The notes: generated by a model from the sequence alone, not told the origin. Positions 14,285-23,198 are shown, counted from the first letter of the stretch. The stretch is 64,000 bases of DNA from Gluconobacter morbifer G707 (GCF_000234355.1 NZ_AGQV01000002.1:124001-188000), one strand, 5' to 3'. Translations and numbers: made by a program.

Positions 14285-15237
14285 CCTTTGCTTCTGCTGT
14301 CTCGGCCTATCTTGAGGCAGAGCAGCGGAGCGAGACCACGCTGTTCCACATCGAGCGGCTGTTGCGCCATTTTGGCACACGCAAGCTCAACACGATCAAA
14401 CAGCAAGATGTAGATCAAGCATACAAGGCAATCCTGACGAAAGGAACGGACGCCTCGCCAGCCACAAAGCTCCGGGGCGTGCTCACGCCACTCAGGGCAA
14501 TTCTTGAGTTCGCAGCACTTCGGGATTGGTGCGACAAACCATCATTTGCCAGCCCGAAGATCGCACGCACAAAAATGCAATTCCTGCGTCCTGCCGAGGC
14601 AATCGATCTGGTGAATGAGGCCGCTCCCCATGTGCGACCGTTACTCGTGTTCCTGATTGGCACGGGAGCTCGCATGTCTGAAGCGCTTGAGCTGGACTGG
14701 CGGGATGTGGACCTTCCAGCTGCCCGCGCTGTTGTCTGGCAGAAACAGGATACAGAACGCCATATCGACCTTCCGCCTGTCGTGGTGCTGGCTCTGTCAG
14801 GGCTGCCTCATAGGGAAGGGCGAGTGTTCCGGCCGTATCGAGGCAAGACGATGGGCGAGGGATACCATGACACAGGACGCAATGGCGGCGGCCAAATCAA
14901 GAACGCATGGGCTTATGCCTGTGAACGAGCCGGATTCTCAGGAAGGGAACGCATCTGGACGCCAAAAGGATCGACCAAGGAGAAGCGTGCATTTGTTCCC
15001 GATCTCACGCCGCACTGCCTCCGTCACACGTGGGCGACCTGGCATTATTGTATCCACAAGGATTTGCTGAGGCTGAAGGAGGAAGGAGGATGGCAGACCA
15101 TCAGCATCGTAACGCGATACGCCAAGAAGATGCCTGACTTTCATCGGGAAGCCGTCATCCGCTGGTTGGGATATACGGACTGGCCTGATATCGTCCTTAC
15201 GTGCCAGATCGGGGCCACTCACGACAAAGGAGAATAA
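14104..15237 (+). CDS. int: Phage integrase, tyrosine recombinase
   Basis: 377 aa. Arm-type N-terminus (MPLSIVKRKGREALYIRGTV), core-binding domain about 60-165, and catalytic domain with Arg in GTGARMSEALELDW, HCLRHTWATWH box, and nucleophile Tyr in VTRYAKKM. The start overlaps the excisionase-like ORF but gives the family's usual N-terminus. The gene ends 38 bp before attR (15276), as expected for an integrase that targets a tRNA 3' end. Confidence 0.9.
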   Translation: MPLSIVKRKGREALYIRGTVRGQSIYECTGTADPEQAEAFRAKREAELWEESVYGKRAVVTFASAVSAYLEAEQRSETTLFHIERLLRHFGTRKLNTIKQQDVDQAYKAILTKGTDASPATKLRGVLTPLRAILEFAALRDWCDKPSFASPKIARTKMQFLRPAEAIDLVNEAAPHVRPLLVFLIGTGARMSEALELDWRDVDLPAARAVVWQKQDTERHIDLPPVVVLALSGLPHREGRVFRPYRGKTMGEGYHDTGRNGGGQIKNAWAYACERAGFSGRERIWTPKGSTKEKRAFVPDLTPHCLRHTWATWHYCIHKDLLRLKEEGGWQTISIVTRYAKKMPDFHREAVIRWLGYTDWPDIVLTCQIGATHDKGE

Positions 15238-15275
15238 GTCATAGCAATATCAATAACTTACTTTGGAAACCCTTC

Positions 15276-15322
15276 GCCTTCACACGGCAGGGGTCACAGG
15301 TTCAATCCCTGTCGCGCCCACC
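15276..15322 (+). repeat. attR: 3' half of tRNA-Val(CAC)
   Basis: 47 bp that fold as the 3' part of a tRNA: anticodon stem-loop GCC-TTCACAC-GGC with anticodon CAC (15281-15283), intact T-arm, acceptor strand CGCGCCC, A and CCA. The 5' half is missing and the sequence to the left does not continue a tRNA. This is what remains after integration into tRNA-Val(CAC); the rebuilt full gene should lie at attL, left of the window. Confidence 0.8.
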
Positions 15323-15524
15323 ATTCTAGACGGCTGTTTTCAGCTACTTTCCAGCATATAAATTATTATCTCCCCGGTTCAGGTCGGTCCATAGCAGGCC
15401 GGAATTATCCGTATCGCAGCATCCCGATCCGGGCCAGATCCGTACCATGAAACTCTGAGTTATCAGGTCGCTTCCGCTCGGGCCTGTACTTAGAGTCAAG
15501 TCTTGAGCCTAAATTTTAAAAAAT

Positions 15525-15644
15525 TTGGTGCCATGGGACGATTACAGGCGGCTTGATCAGGACGTGTTTCTTCCTGAGGGAGATCGCAATGCTCGTTATA
15601 AACTTGTCTGCCTGCTTTATGAGGAGAACCAGAATGTTCGGTAA
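15525..15644 (+). pseudogene. Short orphan coding fragment next to attR
   Basis: In the otherwise gene-free stretch 15323-15840 one frame gives a 39-codon protein-like stretch (PWDDYRRLDQDVFLPEGDRN then ARYKLVCLLYEE) ending at TAA 15644, with TTG/GTG as possible starts. It looks like the remnant of a larger gene. I do not recognise the family. Nothing else of note in the gap. Confidence 0.25.
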
Positions 15645-15840
15645 TGGAAATCCGTTTGCCACAAGCAGATATTACTGTCAGTTGGATCAGGAAGATAGCG
15701 GTTTGACAAATACAGTGACTGCATCATGTCGCGGGTCAGATTGATTCACACGTTTAACACCTTAAAAATTTACCCAACTGAATCTTCCGAAGATCTCTAA
15801 ACAACGTTGGTATTGCAATAAGCTTAATAAGGATTTCATC

Positions 15841-16515
15841 TTGCACAGTCCAGATTTCAGCTCGTGGCATAGTGCGTTGATAACGGTGCTTGGTCTGGCG
15901 TTATTTACCCTGCTTGGTATCGGTACGCGTCTTGTAATGATGCTGACGATTCAGCAGCGCAAGGAACGCTTGAATCGGCAAATTAACGAACGAGTCAAAA
16001 CGCTGATTGCAGCATACAAAACATTAGGAGGCTCATTTACAGGAGACCTAACTGTCAGCCCGATCCATTTAAAGGATATAAAGGGCCGGAATGGCAATAA
16101 CCAAGATATAACGTCTCTCGAGTTGTCAGGTAGCTCGGAACGTACTCGACGTATTCGAGACGCTGTCGAATCTGCTCTGTCAGATATTATTCTTCTTGGA
16201 ACAAAAGAGCATGTCCGCATGGCTGCGAAGGCTGCATCCGAACTTGCACAAGGTCGCACTGTTCACACACATGATTTAGTTGTGGCATTGCGTGATTTCA
16301 TCCGTAAAGCTTTGGATATCGAAAAAATACCTTCTGACCAAGAGCTTCCTCGCCAAGGTCCGAGCCGGCCTTCTGGTTCAGGCGGACGTGAAAAGGGAGA
16401 AAGCAGCAAAGACGGAGGAGGGAAAGGAGGGGGCGAAGGAGGCATGGTCGGCGGTATGGGCAGTACCATTCCCGCCGACAATGATCCGGATTCTGCGGCC
16501 AACCATCATACATGA
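15841..16515 (+). CDS. Membrane-anchored hypothetical protein, Gly-rich C-terminus
   Basis: 224 aa from a TTG start with AAGGA 8 bp upstream. One N-terminal transmembrane segment (SALITVLGLALFTLLGIGTR), then a helical cytoplasmic domain of about 120 residues (KERLNRQINERVKTLIAAYK, RIRDAVESALSDIILLG). It ends in a disordered Gly/Ser/Lys-rich tail. No family recognised. First clear gene outside the prophage. Confidence 0.55.
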   Translation: MHSPDFSSWHSALITVLGLALFTLLGIGTRLVMMLTIQQRKERLNRQINERVKTLIAAYKTLGGSFTGDLTVSPIHLKDIKGRNGNNQDITSLELSGSSERTRRIRDAVESALSDIILLGTKEHVRMAAKAASELAQGRTVHTHDLVVALRDFIRKALDIEKIPSDQELPRQGPSRPSGSGGREKGESSKDGGGKGGGEGGMVGGMGSTIPADNDPDSAANHHT

Positions 16516-16946
16516 TTTCACGACGATCCGAGCGCACTTCTTGCCCGTTATTCTATCCCGACCGTGTCAATACGTTCCTCAGTTTCGTTACGGTGAACTG
16601 CTACACTCCCTTTGCTTGAGGCACGAAATCGTCCCGATTTACATCTTTTACGATTTCGACAAGCTGAGGAAAATTTGAGGCCAGTTGGCTCTCTTCATGG
16701 ATGAAGGTCCACTGATCCGTGTGCTGGCTTCATACCCGATCTGGTGACGATACTTCGGACTATTTCTTGTCAGTTTTTCAAAAGGAAACTCAGACCTTTA
16801 TCTATAAGGCAAGCGGTGACCACAGCCTGTCTGCTGCACATTCGCTAAGTAAATACACTGTTTGGACAGAGAACCCGGTTGTCCGCTTTTGATCTGGGAT
16901 GCGCTCTTTCTCTGGACGCCCGGCTGCTTGAGGGTAACATGGTATC
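16516..16946. other. Gene-poor stretch of 430 bp
   Basis: No convincing gene. One open frame of 57 codons at 16719-16892 (GTG start) reads somewhat like protein (DDTSDYFLSVFQKETQTFIY) but lacks a recognised family and a clear ribosome-binding site; it may be a decayed gene. No RNA or repeat recognised. Confidence 0.3.
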
Positions 16947-17531
16947 ATGAAAGCGCGCACTTACCGTCAGCTTCCTTCGTGGACTGTTCAGAACTCTTCA
17001 TATGCTCTCAAAGACCGCTGGATCAGCGTTCGTGCCGATACGTGTGAAACCGACGAAGGCGTTTTAATCGATCCTTTCTATGTTCTGGAATATCCGGACT
17101 GGGTTCAGATCGTCGCAATTGATCATACCGATAGGCTTATTCTTCTCGAGCAGTATCGGCATGGTTGGGGCACGACTTCTCTTGAACTCCCTACAGGAGG
17201 GATTGAAGCCTGCGACGATCATCCGATCGCGGCAGCGCGCCGCGAACTTGAAGAGGAAACAGGCTTCACATCAGCTTCCTGGCAGCACATAGCGACTTTG
17301 GCACCCAATCCTGCAAACCAGACCAATCGCTGTCACATTATTCTGGCTCAAGGTGTAATACAGAATGGTGCTCGTAAAGATGATCCTACAGAACGGGTCC
17401 AGATTTCTTTTGTTCCGGTCGACGAAGTGAAAACACTAGCATGCAATGGGAAAATCATTCAAGCGATGCACGTGGCCGCTTTGGCTCTGGCTTTGACCAA
17501 GATCGGACGCTGGAACTCTGAGCTGATCTGA
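16947..17531 (+). CDS. Nudix hydrolase, ADP-sugar pyrophosphatase-like
   Basis: 194 aa. Complete Nudix box at about 91-113: GGIEACDDHPIAAARRELEE then ETGF, i.e. GX5EX7REXXEEXG, which binds Mg2+ and cleaves nucleoside diphosphates linked to X. Upstream, DRLILLEQYRHGWG is typical of the NudF/ADP-ribose pyrophosphatase branch. Substrate not determinable from sequence. Located between prophage and insertion sequence, apparently a single-gene unit. Confidence 0.85.
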   Translation: MKARTYRQLPSWTVQNSSYALKDRWISVRADTCETDEGVLIDPFYVLEYPDWVQIVAIDHTDRLILLEQYRHGWGTTSLELPTGGIEACDDHPIAAARRELEEETGFTSASWQHIATLAPNPANQTNRCHIILAQGVIQNGARKDDPTERVQISFVPVDEVKTLACNGKIIQAMHVAALALALTKIGRWNSELI

Positions 17532-17570
17532 ATGTAGCGTAAGTATAGAGACCCCGATCAACGCGCAACT

Positions 17571-17726
17571 ATGAAATCCCGATTCAGCGGCCTTCCTCCC
17601 GGTTATACTGCTGCTGATCAGAGGATGAATGTCCGTCTTGGAAGCCGCGCTATGCGGTTAGTTTCAGGCGGACTGAAACTAGGTCTGGTTGATCTTGTCT
17701 GCGCACTATACGACGCACCTCGGTGA
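17571..17726 (+). CDS. Possible small protein, 51 aa
   Basis: ATG at 17571 opens 51 codons (MKSRFSGLPPGYTAADQRMN) to TGA 17724. Mixed basic/hydrophobic, no family recognised, no strong ribosome-binding site. It could equally be a fragment in this decayed stretch. Confidence 0.25.
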   Translation: MKSRFSGLPPGYTAADQRMNVRLGSRAMRLVSGGLKLGLVDLVCALYDAPR

Positions 17727-17816
17727 GATCGTGCGGGCTAGAGCTGAGGAAAGCTATTCATGCCAGTATGTCAGTCACTGAGCGCGAATTTCCCTATTCA
17801 ACAAAAAAGACGTCAT

Positions 17817-18030
17817 CTAATGCAGGGCCGCTTCTGCGTCGATCAGGGTCACGTCGCGCATCTGGTCGAGATAGGCTTTGTGAGAGGCTCCAAGAATTGC
17901 AAGCATTCGAGTGCCCGGTTTGCGGGTCAACACTTCCCGGATATTTGCGACCATCCGGAGGTTTCGTGTCTCCCAATATCCGACGTAGTATCGCCCGTAG
18001 CCTTGAAGTGACGGCTCCTTCAGCGCCGCT
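17817..18030 (-). pseudogene. C-terminal fragment of a DUF5694-type gene
   Basis: On the minus strand, from near the IS boundary to TAG at 17817-17819, an open frame gives GYGRYYVGYWETRNLRMVAN, a TRKPGTRMLAILGASH segment and AYLDQMRDVTLIDAEAALH. This is the conserved C-terminal block of DUF5694-type (TraB-like) proteins. The N-terminal two thirds are missing. Even with the IS removed an in-frame TAG (the CTAG target) closes the frame, so the gene was already broken. Confidence 0.65.
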
Positions 18031-18036
18031 CCCTAG

Positions 18037-18826
18037 GCTCAGGGCTCATAGCCAGCAGATGACGGTTGCAGCGAGGCAGATGGCCGAGAAGAAGACGGTG
18101 GGGCATCTGTCATAGCATGTCGCGACCCGTCTCCAGTCCTTGAGCCTCCCGAACATGATTTCGATGCGGTTGCGACGTTTGTATTTCCGCTTGCCGTATT
18201 TTATGGGTTTCCCTCGGGATTTCCGTCCCGGAATGCTGGGTTTGATCCCTTTCTCCTCCAGGGCATCCCTGAACCAGTCAGCGTCATAACCCCGGTCTGC
18301 CAGCATCCATTTGGCTGATGGCAAACTGTCCAGAAGGGCAGCAGCTCCGGTGTACTCACTGATCTGGCCTCCTGTCATGAAGAAGTCGAGCGGATGTCCG
18401 TTCCGGTCGGTGACGGCATGCAGCTTTGTATTCATCCCACCTTTGGTCCGCCCGATCAGGCGGCCTGGAGCCCTTTTTTTAGCCGCAGGCTCGAAGCCGT
18501 GCGGTACGCCTTGATATACGTCGCATCAATCATAATCGTCTGGGACTGTGCCTTTGCGGCAGCCAGACCGTCCATCCTCCGGGCGAAGATCCCCATCCCC
18601 ATGGCGCCCCAGCGCTTCCAGCGGTTGTAGAGCGTCTTGTGTAGAGCGTATTCCCGGGGTGCATCACGCCAGCGCAGGCCGTTCCGGTTCACGAGAATGA
18701 TCCCACTCAACACATAACGGTCATCAACGCGAGGTCTGCCGTGGCTCTGCGGGAAAAAGGGCCGCAGACGCTCCATCTGCTCGTTCGTCAGCCAATACAG
18801 GTCACTCATATCAATGGGTCCTGAAC
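18037..18826 (-). mobile_element. IS5-family insertion sequence, copy 1
   Basis: About 790 bp. Imperfect terminal repeats: left GCTCAGGGCTCAT, right (reverse complement) GTTCAGGACCCAT. CTAG lies at both ends (18033-18036 and 18827-18830), a 4-bp YTAR-type target duplication. It contains one transposase in two frames. A near-identical copy lies at 23717-24513 in the same orientation. Confidence 0.9.
18046..18809 (-). CDS. IS5-family transposase, made by -1 frameshift (copy 1)
   Basis: Two frames: first 117 aa (18456-18809), second joined through -1 slippage at the A7 run (complement of T7 at 18474-18480), giving a product of about 254 aa. The second frame alone starts with ATG at 18435. The DDE triad is visible across the join: Asp in MIDATYIKAYR, Asp in LADRGYDADW, Glu in RNRIEIMFGRLKDWRR. 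The N-terminal DUF4096-like domain has LTNEQMERLRPFFP and NGLRWRDAP. This organisation is that of IS427-like members of IS5. Confidence 0.9.
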
Positions 18827-18830
18827 CTAG

Positions 18831-19272
18831 CGCTTCTTGTATCGATATAGCAACGTATTAGTGGTCCAATAATTTGTTGTTTTTGGAGCGTCAGACATGT
18901 GGTGGAAGGCAGTTGCGTCGATGGAGTATGGCTTCGAGCACTTCCATTACATCCGACACAAATTTTAATCGGTGTTCATTCGCCTGCTTTTGACCACTGA
19001 TATCAGACTGATTGTTTGTGGAGATAATTGGTTCACATAATAATTAACCAAATAAAATTTTGCCAAAAAACTGAATTTGCGTTTCTTCTTTTATGTAATC
19101 TTCTATTGATTAGAACACCAATGTATACACCAGTAAAAATCATAAATAAAACCCCATATAATAACATATGATCATTTTATATTTATCTGTTACAATTTTT
19201 ATTTTCTGTTAATTTTTTAATAACTCGTGTTCTGTGAAATATCTTTTTAAAGATTTTATGTTTGATGATTAA
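18831..19272. other. AT-rich non-coding stretch
   Basis: 440 bp with no convincing gene and strongly AT-rich from about 18990 to 19270, unlike the GC-richer surroundings. It could be a silenced horizontally acquired remnant or a promoter region for the HTH gene that follows. No RNA gene recognised. Confidence 0.4.
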
Positions 19273-19332
19273 TTGACGAAACAGTACTTATTTTTTACGA
19301 TCCTGCCGTCAGTTTTCCGTAAGGTAGGAAAG

Positions 19333-19653
19333 ATGGGAACGGTAATGTCATCCGCATCGTTGAACGAGTTCCTGAGAGTTACGCAATGGAGTCCGGGGCA
19401 GCTGGCTCACCAACTCGGGCGTACGGAGGATGATATTCTCTGGTGGTCCCGCCATGAGGAAGAAATTCCTCAGAAACTTCAGAACTGGATGACGAGAATC
19501 GTTACAGCATTCCAGACTGAACCACCGGGGCAGGGATATGCATTGGAGCGCCCGGAAACATGCTGCTTCAACGGAGATCCTTCCATTACCGTCGTATGCG
19601 CAGTTTGTGGCTTTGCTCCGCGCTGTCGGCAGGGGCAGTATCAGTCGCACTGA
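19333..19653 (+). CDS. HTH-like small DNA-binding protein
   Basis: 106 aa from the ATG at 19333; a TTG at 19273 would add 20 residues in frame. Residues 8-55 read as an XRE-like helix-turn-helix (SLNEFLRVTQWSPGQLAHQL, then GRTEDDILWWSRHEEEIPQ). The C-terminus holds four cysteines (CCFNG, CAVCGFAPRC) that could bind zinc. No close family recognised. The Cys set makes a regulator plausible. Confidence 0.5.
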   Translation: MGTVMSSASLNEFLRVTQWSPGQLAHQLGRTEDDILWWSRHEEEIPQKLQNWMTRIVTAFQTEPPGQGYALERPETCCFNGDPSITVVCAVCGFAPRCRQGQYQSH

Positions 19654-19717
19654 ACATTACAAAGCAGAGGGCGCCAATTATTTTTATAATTTTTTATAAT
19701 CAGCGCATTTTCAGAAA

Positions 19718-19909
19718 TTATCCTCGCAGAACTGATTGCAGCGCGTCAGCCGTATCAGCTGCTGCCGCAATATCCTGATAAGCAGGATTGTTCTCGGGAA
19801 GATTCCGTAGCGCTTTTTCCAAATGAGAAATGACTTCCTGGATCAGTTCATGGGCTTCACTATCGACTTCCTGGCGGTCATTTTCTTCATCTTGATGAAA
19901 CAGATTCAT
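19718..19909 (-). CDS. Small acidic hypothetical protein
   Basis: 63 aa from the ATG at 19909 (GGAAG upstream); in-frame ATGs lie further upstream. Highly acidic helix-rich (DEENDRQEVDSEAHELIQEV) with a C-terminal AAAADTADALQSVL helix. No family recognised. Confidence 0.45.
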   Translation of the reverse strand: MNLFHQDEENDRQEVDSEAHELIQEVISHLEKALRNLPENNPAYQDIAAAADTADALQSVLRG

Positions 19910-19982
19910 ACTCTTTGCTTCCATTCTGAAAAGACAAAGAAACATTTGCCCCTAAACTGTTCCGTGACAAGGGATATTCAGT

Positions 19983-20585
19983 TTAGCGCTTTTCCAGAAG
20001 GCGGCATGCAAGACGATGAGCCGCTTTGCGAAATGCTTCATCAAAATCAGTGTCCACCGCAATTTCTCCGCCACCCATCCCGATAAAGCCATCGACCATA
20101 CCGTTCTGTAACAAGCCTTCGGAATGCACCAGCATTCCATCTGGGTCTTCCATGTGCCCGGAGGCTGGCGTTCCGTCACTAAGGCGAGGAATGAGCGGTT
20201 TCTTCAACAGATCCCGCCAATACGTTTCCACTTTTTCGGGATAAAGCCGCCCGTCCACGGTATAGGCTTCCAATGGCTTGCCCAGCCCCAGCATATAGCC
20301 GATTTCTACAGCCGTGCCGGGGTCCATTTCTGGACTGCGCCTGAATGGGTCAATACAGAACAGGCCAGCGTTACAGCGATCCATGAGCGCACGATCTGCA
20401 CGAACAAAGGCAAGAATGGTCTCTTTGCCAGGAGGAAGCAGTTGTGCCTCCGCCTGGCCATCGAACGGAGCAACGCCTTCGAGATCATACTGATTACAGA
20501 TCTCTTTTAACCGCTCGAAAATTTCCAAGGCCTTCGGGCGAAAAACCATGTCGCCAGCCAGATAAACAGAAGGACGCTTTTTCAT
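19983..20585 (-). CDS. Nucleoside 2-deoxyribosyltransferase family protein
   Basis: 200 aa from the ATG at 20585; GTG 20603 would add 6. The family exchanges or hydrolyses bases on 2'-deoxyribonucleosides. The N-terminus RPSVYLAGDMVFRPKALEIF, then VRADRALMDRCNAGLFCIDP and DPGTAVEIGYMLGLGKPLEAY with the catalytic Glu position, match the fold. It probably salvages nucleobases. Adjacent to xylB on the same strand with a 48-bp gap. Confidence 0.8.
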   Translation of the reverse strand: MKKRPSVYLAGDMVFRPKALEIFERLKEICNQYDLEGVAPFDGQAEAQLLPPGKETILAFVRADRALMDRCNAGLFCIDPFRRSPEMDPGTAVEIGYMLGLGKPLEAYTVDGRLYPEKVETYWRDLLKKPLIPRLSDGTPASGHMEDPDGMLVHSEGLLQNGMVDGFIGMGGGEIAVDTDFDEAFRKAAHRLACRLLEKR

Positions 20586-20633
20586 ACCGGAAAGCTTTAA
20601 CACACCCCTTTTTTCATAGAAATGACCCCATAT

Positions 20634-22094
20634 TCAGGGACCGGAGATTCCTCTGAGGGCCGGATAGATTTTAAGGTACCGATGATAGGCTTGGGCATAG
20701 GCATCCTGGAGAGTAGGATCAGGATCAATCGCAGCTACGCGTTCGGGCGCAGTGCAGATGGCTTCGACAGCTTCTCCAGTTGCTGCAATCCTGGCCAGCC
20801 GGGCGGCTCCAAAAGCGCCTCCATGCTCTCCATGGGCAAGCCTGTGGAGCCTGATGCCCAGAACGGAAGCGATAATCGACGTCCAAAGTGGACTGCGAGA
20901 TCCCCCACCAATCACATCCGCTTCCCGGAAATGGGAACCTGAAGCGCTCAAGCCCTCTTGCGCATCCCTGAATGAAAAAGCGACTCCTTCCAGAACCGCC
21001 TGTGTCAGTTGAGCACGTGTTGTTTCCTGAGACAGACCAATAAAAGCGCCACGAATGGTTCCATCGTTATAAGGCGTGCGTTCCCCTGAAAGATAAGGTG
21101 CAAACATAACGGGCGAGGGACGATCTGCAACTTCTGGAAGTTCAGCCAAAAGGACGCGTTCCTCAACTCCGGAAACCTTTGCCCACCAGGCCAGGGAGGA
21201 TGCCGCAGACAAGGTTACGCCCATCTGATGCCAGGTTTCCGGTACTGCGTGACAAAAAGAATGGATGGCGGACCCTGTCTCGGGTCGAAAGACATCTGTC
21301 GTGATCCAGACGACACCGGACGTTCCAAGAGATACGAATGCATTTCCCGGCTTAATAGCTCCAAGCCCAACTGCACCTGCTGCATTGTCCCCCGCACTGC
21401 CTGCAAAGACTGGTCTTTCACTCATCCCCCACCGATCTGCGAGATCTTGCTTGAGGCGCCCTGCAATATCTGTCCCTTCGCATAAAGCGGGCATATTTGC
21501 GGTAGTTAGCCCCGTTGCAGCGAGTGCGGCATCGGACCACAGACGGTTTCCTGTATCGAGCCACAAAGTGCCGGATGCGTCTGACATATCCTCGATCATA
21601 TCCCCGGTCATCTGGTAGCGAAGCCAAGCCTTGGGGAGCAGAACATGCTGCGTTTGCCTGAAAATCTCAGGTTCGTGCCGTGCGATCCAGAGAAGTTTTG
21701 GAGCGGTAAAGCCAGGCATTGCAATATTGCCGGTTATCTTGCGGCTTTGTGGAAATCGCGTTTCAAACAGGCTGCACTCCGTCTCAGAGCGAGTATCATT
21801 CCACAGGATACATGGCCGCAGGACTTTGCCATGCCTGTCGAGAAGAACAGCGCCATGCTGCTGGCCTGAAAGACCGATCCCTTTTACCGAGCCAATCTGC
21901 CTGGGGTGTTTTTGCTGAAGGGCGTCAATGGCCGTGCAGGCTGCGTTCCACCAGTCAGCCGGATTCTGCTCGCTCCATCCACTGTGTGGGCGACTGACTT
22001 TCAGGAATTCCGTATGAGATCCTACTTCCTTCTGGGTTTCGTCGACCAGCAGGACTTTGATACCAGATGTTCCAACGTCAATTCCAAGAAACAT
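20634..22094 (-). CDS. xylB: Xylulokinase
   Basis: 486 aa FGGY-family kinase that phosphorylates D-xylulose to xylulose 5-phosphate for the pentose phosphate pathway. N-terminal phosphate-binding motif MFLGIDVGTSGIKVLLVDET, substrate region GLSGQQHGAVLLD, second domain SLGTSGVVWITTD and YLSGERTPYND, and FGGY signature-like segment with GGGSRSPLW. Full length. The gene lies between the two IS copies. Confidence 0.95.
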   Translation of the reverse strand: MFLGIDVGTSGIKVLLVDETQKEVGSHTEFLKVSRPHSGWSEQNPADWWNAACTAIDALQQKHPRQIGSVKGIGLSGQQHGAVLLDRHGKVLRPCILWNDTRSETECSLFETRFPQSRKITGNIAMPGFTAPKLLWIARHEPEIFRQTQHVLLPKAWLRYQMTGDMIEDMSDASGTLWLDTGNRLWSDAALAATGLTTANMPALCEGTDIAGRLKQDLADRWGMSERPVFAGSAGDNAAGAVGLGAIKPGNAFVSLGTSGVVWITTDVFRPETGSAIHSFCHAVPETWHQMGVTLSAASSLAWWAKVSGVEERVLLAELPEVADRPSPVMFAPYLSGERTPYNDGTIRGAFIGLSQETTRAQLTQAVLEGVAFSFRDAQEGLSASGSHFREADVIGGGSRSPLWTSIIASVLGIRLHRLAHGEHGGAFGAARLARIAATGEAVEAICTAPERVAAIDPDPTLQDAYAQAYHRYLKIYPALRGISGP

Positions 22095-22187
22095 GCCTAG
22101 ATCCAGAGCATTATTTTAACTTCGACCATAACACACAGTTTGTGGGAACGAGCGAGTACACGTTCCCGTGAAAAAGTGTGTGCCTCA

Positions 22188-23048
22188 TTAGGCTGGCACT
22201 GAAAGCATCTGGTGTTTCAGAAACTCAGCCAAGGCGGCCACAAGGCTGGTCATGTCCTGCTGAACTTTTTCAAAATTCCGGCTAACCGTCATCGTGCCAA
22301 GATTCAGATATCGCTGACGACAGATCTCCAGTTGAATGGCGTGAATGCCCTGAACAGGTTTCCCATAATGGCTCGTGATATAGCCACCCGCATAAGGAAT
22401 GTTTCTTCGGACAGCATATCCCTGATACATCAATTTTTTTTCGAGAAATGCGGTCAATTCAGGCGCACAGGATTGTCCATGCCGATCTCCCAGAACAACG
22501 TCGCAGGTTCTTGAATAGGGCAGGGGAGGCATGGAGTGCGCTTCCAGGAGAATGACAGTTCCAAATTGCCGCTGGAGTGTCTGTAAAAGATCCGAAAGCA
22601 CACCATGATAAGGGCGCCAGCACAACTCCAGCCTATGCTCTATCTCCGTAACGGGCAGGCAGTGGCGGTAGATTTGTAATCCTCGGGATGCCAGGCGCGG
22701 AATAACACCAAAACCAGCCTTGACCTTGGCTGTCTTCAAAAGAATGTCTTCTGGCGGTCTGGGCTGAAACATGCCGGCATCAAGTTCACGCGGGTCCCGA
22801 TTTACATCACACCAGATCCGGGGAAACTCGGAGGCCAGCACGGTAGCGCCTGAGACTGACGCCCTTTCAAAGAGGCGATTGACGAAACGATCTTCTGTTT
22901 GTTGCAGCACATGAAGAGGAAGGCGAGTATTTTCCAAAAATTCCTGTGGATAATTTTCCCCCGAATGAGGCGATGAAATCACCAGAGGAATAGGCATTTT
23001 CTCAGGAAATCTGACTGTAAATGCTGAGAGAGAAGAATGCGCCGTCAT
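22188..23048 (-). CDS. N-formylglutamate amidohydrolase family protein
   Basis: 286 aa. Hydrolyses N-formyl-L-glutamate to glutamate and formate in histidine breakdown, or acts on related N-formyl compounds. Conserved start VISSPHSGENYPQEFL, middle ASEFPRIWCDVNRDPRELDA and HRLELCWRPYHGVL (His and Glu metal-ligand candidates), then VVLGDRHGQSCAPE and IQLEICRQRYLN. No other his-utilisation gene is near, so the substrate is open. Confidence 0.85.
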   Translation of the reverse strand: MTAHSSLSAFTVRFPEKMPIPLVISSPHSGENYPQEFLENTRLPLHVLQQTEDRFVNRLFERASVSGATVLASEFPRIWCDVNRDPRELDAGMFQPRPPEDILLKTAKVKAGFGVIPRLASRGLQIYRHCLPVTEIEHRLELCWRPYHGVLSDLLQTLQRQFGTVILLEAHSMPPLPYSRTCDVVLGDRHGQSCAPELTAFLEKKLMYQGYAVRRNIPYAGGYITSHYGKPVQGIHAIQLEICRQRYLNLGTMTVSRNFEKVQQDMTSLVAALAEFLKHQMLSVPA

Positions 23049-23123
23049 AATCCGTGTATTTTTTTGCTTCCAAGGGGTTGCCAGCCTTAGCGGTTACAGC
23101 TAGAAACCGCCTCACCGGACCGG

Positions 23124-23198
23124 GGGCGCATAGCTCAGCGGTAGAGCACTACCTTGACATGGTAGGGGTCACAGGTTCAATCCCTGTTGCGCCCACCA
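23124..23198 (+). tRNA. tRNA-Val (GAC)
   Basis: 75 nt with encoded CCA. Acceptor stem GGGCGCA/TGCGCCC, D-arm GCTCAGCGGTAGAGC, anticodon stem CTACC/GGTAG with loop TTGACAT (anticodon GAC), T-arm ACAGGTTCAATCCCTGT. Its 3' 38 bases differ from attR at 15285-15322 at only two positions. Confidence 0.97.

Noticed and set aside
15455-15470. GAGTTATCAGG near attR resembling the TTATCTGAC repeats
   Set aside because: Only TTATC is shared; chance similarity.
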